DNA of 11,833 bases from Pseudomonadales bacterium (lineage in GTDB: Bacteria > Pseudomonadota > Gammaproteobacteria > Pseudomonadales > UBA7239), in NCBI GenBank assembly GCA_020443005.1, contig JAGRJA010000096.1, forward strand, positions 1 through 11,833. The letters are read 5' to 3'. Position 1 is the stretch's first letter. Every line of letters begins with the position of its first letter. This document shows, piece after piece, positions 6,322-11,833 of the stretch. A program made the position numbers and the translations under genes. The notes under the pieces were generated by a model that saw only the letters and a list, made by a program, of their open reading frames with translations, searched no databases and had not been told where the DNA came from.

Positions 6322-6351
6322 TTGGCAAGCTGTCAAGGAAAAAGGTACACT
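6322..6351 (+). promoter_or_regulatory. Candidate sigma70 promoter for the methyltransferase gene
   Basis: TTGGCA (6322-6327) and TACACT (6346-6351) with an 18-base spacer match the -35 and -10 consensus at 5 of 6 and 4 of 6. It would give a leader of about 65 bases. This is the best candidate seen in the 244-base divergent region, but it is only a moderate match. Confidence 0.3.
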
Positions 6352-6424
6352 GGCTCATATCAAGCGCAGCGAATTGATAACCATTTTGTAACGACCTGCT
6401 CACTTTTTATCACAGCAGGTTACT

Positions 6425-7075
6425 ATGGCTTCCGTACGCATTCGCTACCAGACACTTGAGTTTGGTTCCACAGATATCCACCTTCGTACGCTCAGGAATA
6501 AACAACAGTTTTGCGATACCGATAATGTTGCAGAAGGCCACGGTGTCTCACCGGCAAGCTGGCCCCTGTTTGGCGTTTTATGGCCTTCGAGTCAGGTCCT
6601 CGCCCACTTAATGTATGAAAAAAATATTGAAGGGCTCAGGATTCTTGAGGTGGGTTGTGGCCTCGGGCTTGCCAGCCATGTCTTGAATCACCGACTGGCC
6701 GACATAACCGCCACAGACTACAACCCCGAAGCCGGCAGTTTTATGAAAGAAAACAGCAGGCTCAACAACTGCAAACCTATTCCATTTTCGAGAGCAGGCT
6801 GGAGTGACGATAAAACCAACCTCGGTAAATTTGATCTTGTAATTGGAAGTGACTTGCTCTACGAGCCTGATCATGTTGATCAACTTTCCAGCTTCATCGA
6901 TGCACATGCAAAGGACACCTGCGAGGTCATCATTGTCGACCCAGGGAGGTCACTGCAAGCGAAGTTCAGCAACAAAATGCTGTCTCTCGGTTATCGCTTT
7001 AACAAAAGCAAGCCGGAAAACACGCGTTTCCTTGAAGAAAGTTTCAAAGGCAACATCCTTGTCTACGCGCGATGA
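6425..7075 (+). CDS. METTL21/Methyltransf_16-like SAM-dependent methyltransferase
   Basis: A 216-residue class I (seven-strand) methyltransferase that would transfer a methyl group from S-adenosylmethionine. Motif I is ILEVGCGLG (73-81), the acidic post-I residue is Asp98 in ITATDYNP, and DLLY at 143-146 matches the DxxY motif of the METTL21/Methyltransf_16 lysine methyltransferase group. The upstream VLWPSSQVLAHLM segment (51-63) also resembles the W-P-x(3)-L signature preceding motif I in that group. The full length and simple fold favour a small stand-alone protein methyltransferase, perhaps acting on lysine, but a small-molecule substrate cannot be excluded. The ATG at 6425 follows AGCAGGT (about 6413-6419). 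The repeat-protein gene starts 52 bases after its stop on the same strand, so co-transcription is likely. It is cytoplasmic, with no signal peptide. Confidence 0.85.
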   Translation: MASVRIRYQTLEFGSTDIHLRTLRNKQQFCDTDNVAEGHGVSPASWPLFGVLWPSSQVLAHLMYEKNIEGLRILEVGCGLGLASHVLNHRLADITATDYNPEAGSFMKENSRLNNCKPIPFSRAGWSDDKTNLGKFDLVIGSDLLYEPDHVDQLSSFIDAHAKDTCEVIIVDPGRSLQAKFSNKMLSLGYRFNKSKPENTRFLEESFKGNILVYAR

Positions 7076-7127
7076 CAAACACAGATGATTTTCACCAAAA
7101 AATACTACTTTTAGGAAGAACCCGATT

Positions 7128-8015
7128 GTGAACAAAATACACCGTATGAAGTGCTTACTTAAAATCGCAAACATTTTTTTGATGTGTATGTTTTTTCTGT
7201 CATGCACAGCGATAATGGCCGAGGAAATACCCGATAACTCGCATGACAAAAAATTTGGCAAGGGCTGGGACTGTAACGATGGTTACAAACAAAACAAAAA
7301 ACAGTGCAAGGAAATAGATGTTCCTGACAATGCTCACCTGACAAAATCCTCCTATGGCACAGGGTGGGAATGTAACGCCGGCTTCAGGGCAAAAAATGAC
7401 AGCTGTGAAGAAATAAAAATACCGGAACACGCCTACCCGAAAGACACCCTTCGTGGCAGTGGCTGGGCCTGTCACTATGGTTACAAAATTGCTCAAGACC
7501 ACTGCAAAAAAACAGAATTACCTGAAAATGCCTATCTCGACGCCTATAAAGGTGAGGGCTGGAAATGTGAACGAAATTACCGGCAAGTCGATGATAAATG
7601 TGCGCTGATTGAAGTGCCTGAGAATGGTTATCTGAACGACAGCAATTCAGGCAGCGGCTGGTCTTGTGAACGAGGCTTCAGGGAAAAAGGTGATGAATGC
7701 ATCGCCATTCCCTTGCCTGAAAACGCCTACTTCACCAACGATGATTATGGTTATGGCTGGGAATGCAAGCGCGGTTTTCGTGAAACCGGTAACACCTGTA
7801 TAAAAATAGAAATACCTGAAAACGCCTACCTGAAAAATGCCTCTTTTGGCAAAGGCTGGGAATGTCTCAGGGGGTTTCGTGAAAAAGGCGATTTTTGCGA
7901 AAAAATCGAACTTCCTGAAAATGCCCACCTTGACTACACTGGCACTGACTGGGAATGCAATGCCCCTTATATCAGGGACAACAACACCTGCTTTCTCAAA
8001 GACATAAACCGATAA
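7128..8015 (+). CDS. Exported protein of eight two-cysteine ~33-residue repeats
   Basis: A 295-residue protein with a basic start (MNKIHRMK), a hydrophobic core to about residue 30 and a likely signal-peptidase I site after IMA (residue 31); FFLSC at 22-26 is only a poor lipobox. The rest is eight tandem modules starting at residues 34, 65, 98, 131, 163, 196, 229 and 262, with consensus (I/V/L)PENAYL, a variable loop, G-x-GWEC, RGFRE-x-G-(D/N), C, and a short charged end. Every module has two cysteines exactly 11 positions apart (49/60, 82/93, 115/126, 147/158, 180/191, 213/224, 246/257, 277/288), suggesting one disulfide per module in the periplasm or outside the cell. The GTG at 7128 is chosen over the ATG at 7146 because AGGAAG (7113-7118) sits 9 bases before it. 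Similar GWEC/PxNA repeats occur in gammaproteobacterial secreted proteins, but I know of no assigned function. Confidence 0.88.
   Translation: MNKIHRMKCLLKIANIFLMCMFFLSCTAIMAEEIPDNSHDKKFGKGWDCNDGYKQNKKQCKEIDVPDNAHLTKSSYGTGWECNAGFRAKNDSCEEIKIPEHAYPKDTLRGSGWACHYGYKIAQDHCKKTELPENAYLDAYKGEGWKCERNYRQVDDKCALIEVPENGYLNDSNSGSGWSCERGFREKGDECIAIPLPENAYFTNDDYGYGWECKRGFRETGNTCIKIEIPENAYLKNASFGKGWECLRGFREKGDFCEKIELPENAHLDYTGTDWECNAPYIRDNNTCFLKDINR
7227..8009 (+). repeat. Coding repeat array, eight diverged ~99-base modules
   Basis: Repeat boundaries fall near 7227, 7320, 7419, 7518, 7614, 7713, 7812 and 7911. The modules encode 31 to 33 residues each. The DNA has diverged between copies while Trp, both Cys, Pro-x-Asn and the first Gly are conserved, implying an old array under protein-level selection rather than a recent amplification. 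Modules 5 to 7 are the most alike. Confidence 0.85.
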
Positions 8016-8043
8016 CGGCAAGACGGTGCCATGAGAAACAGCG

Positions 8044-8712
8044 CTAGCGTGCAGGGTCGATTTGATTATTCAGGGATGTATTAAGGCGAAACCAGCCTGC
8101 AACGCTGTATCGGTCTCTTTCAGCAGGCAGAACTTCGTGGGGAAACTCTTCACTCAAAAACAACACCAGCGTACCAAAACAGGGCTGAACCTTAAAAAGC
8201 TCGCGCTCATCCTCAGGTGAATACATCAGCAATTCACCTCCCTGATGAGGCTCCCAGCCTTTGTTCAGGTAAGTAACAAGCGATAACACACGATTGGCCT
8301 CACCCCTGAAAGCATCCAGATGTTTTTTGTAAAAATCACCGGGCAAATAGTGTGCAAAATGGCTTTCGAAACCAAACAAACCCAGAAACAGGCGGCGATT
8401 CAGGTAATCCTTTAATTGTCTTGTCCATAACAACCATGCCGCCAGATCGTCGTCATCATCCTCAATCCAGGCAATGCGGTCATTGCGCACAAAGCGGTTA
8501 CGAACCTGATCACTCCCCCGTCCGACTTTTGCCCGGTGAAAGCGCTGTTCCGACAATCGGCTGAGCCCGTCAAGTAAATTATCGGCGACAGTTTCAGGCA
8601 AGCTTGCAGGCAACACAACATAACCACGCTCTTCAATGGCGCAGGCAATTTGCTCAAACAGTGTTTCATCAACAAAATCACCGCTTTTACAAGTATTAGT
8701 CGATACGGGCAT
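8044..8712 (-). CDS. Prolyl-4-hydroxylase-fold Fe(II)/2OG oxygenase (PHD2/PPHD-like)
   Basis: A 222-residue Fe(II)/2-oxoglutarate dioxygenase of the P4Hc/EGL-nine type. Iron ligands are H131-x-D133 in YKKHLDAFRG and His192 in EEFPHEVLP; Arg201 in RDRYSVAGWFR would bind 2-oxoglutarate. The HFAHYLPGDFYKKHLD, RVLSLVTYLN and GGELLMY segments closely follow the bacterial PHD group that includes Pseudomonas PPHD, an EF-Tu prolyl hydroxylase; that link is from family knowledge. The substrate could therefore be a protein. The frame is open to 8904, but the ATG at 8712 has AGGA 5 bases upstream and the longer version would overlap the divergent gene at 8849, so the short start is used. An acidic DDDDD run at 85-89 is unusual. 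It is convergent with the repeat-protein gene (28-base gap) and divergent from the FAD oxidoreductase. Confidence 0.9.
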   Translation of the reverse strand: MPVSTNTCKSGDFVDETLFEQIACAIEERGYVVLPASLPETVADNLLDGLSRLSEQRFHRAKVGRGSDQVRNRFVRNDRIAWIEDDDDDLAAWLLWTRQLKDYLNRRLFLGLFGFESHFAHYLPGDFYKKHLDAFRGEANRVLSLVTYLNKGWEPHQGGELLMYSPEDERELFKVQPCFGTLVLFLSEEFPHEVLPAERDRYSVAGWFRLNTSLNNQIDPAR

Positions 8713-8848
8713 CTCATTCCTGCTGGCGGTTGTTTGATCTGGCAGCAATCCGGGACAGCCGGAAGGCAAGGCTTGAACTAAAGCGTATTCTACCCTGAAA
8801 AAGGCAACATATTTGTATAGGATAGACACTGAATTACAGGGCTTCAGC

Positions 8849-9970
8849 ATGAAAAAACGCATAATTATTGCCGGAATAGGTGAGACAGGGCTTATTACAG
8901 CCACCCGCCTCTCTCACCGCTACGATATTGTCGGTGTATCGCCGAAGCCCTGCCTGCTTAGCGGGCAGGAACTCGGCACCCGTCTGACCCGTCCCGAACA
9001 GTGGCAAAAAAACTACCTGCTGCCCTTCCGCCGCTATAAAAAACTGGATGGTGTAACGACACTGCATGGCAAAATCACCGAAATCAGGCCTGAAACAAAC
9101 GAGGTAAAAATACAACTCGCCAATGGCGATACAAAAACAGAGACATTTGACGCCCTGCTCATTTCTTCCGGTGTCAGCAATGGCTTCTGGCGCAACAACA
9201 CGCTGGAGAACGAAGAGACAATCTCAAGCAATCTGACCCGATATGCCGAACAATTTTCCATCGCCAAAACTATTGCCATTGTCGGTGGCGGTGCGACAGG
9301 CGTCAGTGTTTCTGCCAACCTTGCAACACGCTACCCTGATAAAAACATTCATTTCTTTTACAGTCAGGAACGCCCCCTGCCCGGCTACCACCCAAAAGTC
9401 CGAAAAAACATTGAATCACAATTGGTGGCGCGGGGCGTACAACTGCACCCGTATCATCGCGCACATACTGATAACACCGCACTGGAAAGCAGTCTGACGC
9501 GGGAAACAATTGCCTGGGAAAGCGGCCAAAACGCGTTTTCCGCTGATCTGGTACTTTGGGCAGTTGGCAATGTAAAGCCAAACAGTGATTTTGTGCCCGA
9601 AGTCATGCTCGATAAACAGGGCTATGTAAAAACAGACCGCTATTTGCGCGTACCCGGCTACAACAATATTTTTTCAGTAGGTGACATTGCCGCATCCGAC
9701 CCAAACCGCAGCTCTGCCCGAAACGGTGGCTATGAAACCGTTGCGCATAACATTGACTGCTATTTACGAGGAACGACACAAGCAATGAAAACCTACAAGC
9801 CTTCCCCCTATCGCTGGGGTTCAATTCTGGGCGTGCAAAACAACGGCCTGCAGGTTTTTTTGCCCAACGGTTCCAGCATCCGCTTTCCCCTGTGGGCCGT
9901 TAACACCATCCTGTTTCCATTGATCGTCAGGAAAGGTATTTACGGCGGAATCCGCGCCGATAAGGTGTAG
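8849..9970 (+). CDS. FAD-dependent pyridine nucleotide oxidoreductase (NDH-2/FSP1-like)
   Basis: A 373-residue two-dinucleotide-binding-domain flavoprotein. The FAD-binding GxGxxG is G9-I-G11-E-T-G14 after strand KKRIIIA; the NAD(P)H-binding loop is IVGGGATG (144-151); and the second FAD-contact motif is YNNIFSVGDIA (271-281). The C-terminal segment FPLWAVNTILFPLIV (346-360) is hydrophobic with a basic end (RKGIYGG) and could dock to the membrane, as in type II NADH dehydrogenases and FSP1/AIFM2-like quinone reductases. No redox-active CxxC or CxxxxC pair is present, so it is not a thioredoxin- or disulfide-reductase. The frame extends to 8813, but the ATG at 8849 starts the FAD fold directly. 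Its likely role is NAD(P)H oxidation with transfer to quinone; serving as reductase for the P450 is possible but unsupported. It converges on the LLM gene with a 16-base gap. Confidence 0.85.
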   Translation: MKKRIIIAGIGETGLITATRLSHRYDIVGVSPKPCLLSGQELGTRLTRPEQWQKNYLLPFRRYKKLDGVTTLHGKITEIRPETNEVKIQLANGDTKTETFDALLISSGVSNGFWRNNTLENEETISSNLTRYAEQFSIAKTIAIVGGGATGVSVSANLATRYPDKNIHFFYSQERPLPGYHPKVRKNIESQLVARGVQLHPYHRAHTDNTALESSLTRETIAWESGQNAFSADLVLWAVGNVKPNSDFVPEVMLDKQGYVKTDRYLRVPGYNNIFSVGDIAASDPNRSSARNGGYETVAHNIDCYLRGTTQAMKTYKPSPYRWGSILGVQNNGLQVFLPNGSSIRFPLWAVNTILFPLIVRKGIYGGIRADKV

Positions 9971-9986
9971 AACAACCCGGTTTTCG

Positions 9987-11021
9987 TTATTTTACAAGGC
10001 GTTCACTTTCATTAAAGGCCTTGATCAGGCGCTGCCAGTTTTCCGGATCACCCTTTTCCGGTTCGCCAAAATAGATCAGCACCTGGTCAAGCATATCGCC
10101 ATATTTTTCCAGCAGCAGCCGCGGAATATCTTCGTAGTAACCTTCAACGGCAAACTCCTGCAGCATCTCATCGGTAATTTCATCCGCCATGCTATCCCAC
10201 TGCCCTTTGCGGGATTTCTCCAGCAGGCGATTGAAATTGCCTTCCCAGTTATGCGCCTCAAACATGCCCTTGTAATAACTGGTGGCGCCATAAAAACCGA
10301 TCATCTGGCGCACCCGCTCCCGCATGGTGTCGAGCTCGGCCGGTGTGTTACCCATGACCGCCATCACCGGCGCGGTAATGGTGAAATCCTTGCGCTGCCT
10401 GCCGGCGTTTTTCAGCCCCTGCTCGATATTGCTGATGACATTTTCCCGCAAGGTTTTGGCGGTGTGAAAACCGTGGCAATGAAAACCATCGGCCACTTCA
10501 CCCGCCATGCGGCAGTTCCACGGATTCACTGCGCCGATATAAATCGGCGGCGGAGCGACCTCGAGCGGACCAGGGTTAAACATCGGTGTCATCAGGTTGA
10601 AGCGGAAAAACTCGCCTTCAAAATCGAGCTCGGTGCCGTTCTGGAAACAATCCCAGATCGCGCGAATGGCCAGCACATACTCACGCAATTTTGGCCCCGG
10701 GCGATGCCACTCAAGACCAAAACGGCGCTCGTTATGCGCCTTGACCTGCGTACCCAGCCCGAGAACAAAACGGCCATTGCTTGCCTGCTGCAGATCCCAG
10801 GCCTGGTAGGCAAGCACCATCGGGTTGCGCGGGAAGGCCAGCGCAATTTCAGGCCCGAGCTTGATACGTTCGGTGACGGTTGCTGCCACAGCAAGTTGCA
10901 TGAAGGGGTCATGCTTACGCTCGGAAACATAGAGTGATTCAAAACCCATCGCCTCGATTTTGCGGGCGGGCTCCGCCACATCGCGCAGGGAATCCACAAC
11001 CAGGTTGGTGCTCAGTTTCAT
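9987..11021 (-). CDS. LLM-class flavin-dependent oxidoreductase (TIGR03617-like)
   Basis: A 344-residue luciferase-like-monooxygenase TIM-barrel protein. The order of segments matches the TIGR03617 (MSMEG_2256-type) subgroup: an N-terminal strand, SERKHDPFMQLAVAA (33-47), TERIKLGPEIALAFPRNPM (50-68), the flavin-phosphate region GRFVLGLGTQVKAHNERRFG (83-102), AIWDCFQNGTELDFEGEFF and GEVADGFHCHGFHT. Such enzymes use F420 in actinobacteria; in a gammaproteobacterium FMN is also possible, and no F420 synthesis gene is visible here. The role would be oxidation or reduction of a hydrophobic substrate in the cytoplasm. The ATG at 11021 has a modest GAGAGAGG upstream. It lies 78 bases after the PhyH gene on the same strand with no clear terminator between, so the two are probably co-transcribed. 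Confidence 0.9.
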   Translation of the reverse strand: MKLSTNLVVDSLRDVAEPARKIEAMGFESLYVSERKHDPFMQLAVAATVTERIKLGPEIALAFPRNPMVLAYQAWDLQQASNGRFVLGLGTQVKAHNERRFGLEWHRPGPKLREYVLAIRAIWDCFQNGTELDFEGEFFRFNLMTPMFNPGPLEVAPPPIYIGAVNPWNCRMAGEVADGFHCHGFHTAKTLRENVISNIEQGLKNAGRQRKDFTITAPVMAVMGNTPAELDTMRERVRQMIGFYGATSYYKGMFEAHNWEGNFNRLLEKSRKGQWDSMADEITDEMLQEFAVEGYYEDIPRLLLEKYGDMLDQVLIYFGEPEKGDPENWQRLIKAFNESERLVK

Positions 11022-11066
11022 CGGCGCTGCCTCTCTCGATCAACACAAAAACAGCACCCACCATAA

Positions 11067-11084
11067 CGGCAGCTGCGGTTGCCG
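11067..11084. other. Small stem-loop between the PhyH and LLM genes
   Basis: CGGCA (11067-11071) and TGCCG (11080-11084) form a 5-pair stem with an 8-base loop in the 78-base gap. There is no T-run immediately after it on either strand, so it is not a convincing terminator. It may tune expression between two genes of one transcript, or be chance. Confidence 0.2.
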
Positions 11085-11099
11085 GCTACCACGGTTTTC

Positions 11100-11833
11100 C
11101 TAATCCTCGAGCAGGCGTTTCGGGTCGCGTCCGTTAACAAAACCGATAAAAGGGAACTGCATGCTGTAACCGAGCAGCGACTGCACCGTTTCGCTGCACT
11201 GCTTCACCCGCTCGCGCGAAATGGCCAGGCTGTAGTTCTCCTGCTGACGTGCCCAAGGTTCACAGAACTGTGTGGTTGCCGCCAGTCGCGGCTTGTCGGT
11301 GGTATTGGCACCGGCACAATGCCAGGTAGTACCGAGAAAAAACACGGCGGATCCGGAAGGCATGACGGCGGGCACCATTTTGCTGACATCAATCTCGCCG
11401 GGTGGCACGTCACCCCAGAGATGACTTTTCGGATAAACCAGCGTCGCGCCGTTCTCATCGGTAAAGTCATCCAGCGCCCAGATCAGGGCTGCACCAAAAG
11501 GCTTGCGCGGGCGGGCTATCGGGTAAAAACCGTCATCGTGATGCAGTGGCTGGCGCACTTCGCCCGGCATCACATTGATCACCTGCAACTGGGAAAGCAG
11601 GTAATTGGGCTGGAACAGCCTGTCGAGCAGCGCCATCACCAGCGGGTGCTCTACCAGCGGATTACAAGAAAAGGTTTTCTCTATCACCGAGTAGATGCGA
11701 CGGGTTTTATAGCCCTCAAACTCCGTGCGGCCATCATAGGCCAGATACGGTGCTGATTCGCGGCGGATATTTTCAACCACCTCCTGCGAGATCATGTCGG
11801 GAATAATCACGTAGCCGTTTTCGTGCACTTCCC
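11100..11833 (-). CDS. PhyH-family Fe(II)/2OG dioxygenase, 5' end outside the window
   Basis: Second phytanoyl-CoA-dioxygenase-like gene. Visible ligands, numbered from the GTG at 11828, are H96-x-D98 in QPLHHDDGFYP, distal His170 in GTTWHCAGAN, and Arg181 in KPRLAATTQF. The C-terminal EPWARQQENY motif is typical of the short PhyH subgroup of about 260-280 residues. The reading frame remains open past the GTG (the codon before it is Glu), and HENGYVIIPDMIS is normally preceded by ten or more residues in this family, so the GTG is probably internal and the true start lies beyond 11833. The sequence differs clearly from the PhyH at 2230-3252, so this is not a recent duplicate. It would be the first or an upstream gene of a minus-strand unit with the LLM oxidoreductase. 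The substrate is unknown. Confidence 0.9.
   Translation of the reverse strand, partial: EVHENGYVIIPDMISQEVVENIRRESAPYLAYDGRTEFEGYKTRRIYSVIEKTFSCNPLVEHPLVMALLDRLFQPNYLLSQLQVINVMPGEVRQPLHHDDGFYPIARPRKPFGAALIWALDDFTDENGATLVYPKSHLWGDVPPGEIDVSKMVPAVMPSGSAVFFLGTTWHCAGANTTDKPRLAATTQFCEPWARQQENYSLAISRERVKQCSETVQSLLGYSMQFPFIGFVNGRDPKRLLED

Noticed and set aside
8749..8763. TCCGG-GACAG-CCGGA dyad between the divergent hydroxylase and FAD oxidoreductase genes
   Set aside because: Five-base arms are too short to separate from chance in GC-rich sequence, and no regulator or promoter alignment supports it.
8713..8904. N-terminal extension of the prolyl-hydroxylase-like gene
   Set aside because: The extra 64 residues are unlike the family, would overlap the divergent oxidoreductase gene, and a good Shine-Dalgarno supports the ATG at 8712.
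10251..10937. Long plus-strand frame (228 codons) opposite the LLM gene
   Set aside because: It is fully antisense to a clearly conserved LLM protein, and its His/Arg-rich composition with no recognisable motif is typical of a shadow frame.
11079..11756. Plus-strand frame of 225 codons opposite the second PhyH gene
   Set aside because: Antisense to a gene with all catalytic residues intact; no domain and low-complexity His/Gln/Arg composition.

Overview
The window looks like chromosomal DNA of a free-living, probably marine, gammaproteobacterium. The reasons are moderate GC, Shine-Dalgarno starts, a Gram-negative outer-membrane barrel protein with signal peptide and terminal Phe, a classical Fur box, and a mix of P450, PhyH, LLM and DHPR-like genes typical of hydrocarbon- or terpenoid/steroid-degrading gammaproteobacteria. 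The taxonomic placement is inference. There are no rRNA, tRNA, CRISPR, transposase or phage genes.

Layout. (1) 32-367 (-) is a small three-helix membrane protein. It is followed by a gene-poor stretch (368-709) holding two inverted repeats, one of them LexA-like. (2) A cytochrome P450 (710-1960, -) and a phytanoyl-CoA-dioxygenase-like Fe(II)/2OG enzyme (2230-3252, +) are divergently transcribed. (3) An outer-membrane porin-like gene (3363-4523, +) sits behind a well-formed sigma70 promoter overlapped by a perfect 7-1-7 Fur palindrome. (4) Convergent to it are an IsdG/MhuD-type heme-degrading monooxygenase (4611-4916, -), preceded by a short-repeat array, and a dihydrodipicolinate-reductase-like NAD(P) dehydrogenase (5098-6180, -). 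(5) A METTL/Methyltransf_16-type methyltransferase (6425-7075, +) is probably co-transcribed with an exported protein made of eight ~33-residue two-cysteine repeats (7128-8015, +). (6) A PHD/PPHD-like prolyl-hydroxylase-fold dioxygenase (8044-8712, -) is divergent from an FAD/NAD(P)H oxidoreductase (8849-9970, +). (7) An LLM-class flavin oxidoreductase (9987-11021, -) lies downstream of a second PhyH dioxygenase (11100 to the window edge, -, 5' end missing).

How the genes may work together. Eight of the twelve genes encode redox enzymes: one heme P450, three Fe(II)/2-oxoglutarate oxygenases, one flavin oxidoreductase of the LLM type, one heme-oxygenase-like ABM protein, one FAD pyridine-nucleotide oxidoreductase and one NAD(P) dehydrogenase. 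This suggests an oxidative catabolic or tailoring neighbourhood for a hydrophobic substrate, with the porin-like protein as an outer-membrane route. A second theme is iron: the porin promoter carries a Fur box, the convergent gene keeps the Asn-Trp-His triad of non-canonical heme oxygenases, and four enzymes need iron or heme. A third, more speculative unit is the methyltransferase / repeat-protein / prolyl-hydroxylase trio, which could be a protein-modification module. No gene here can be assigned to a named pathway from sequence alone.
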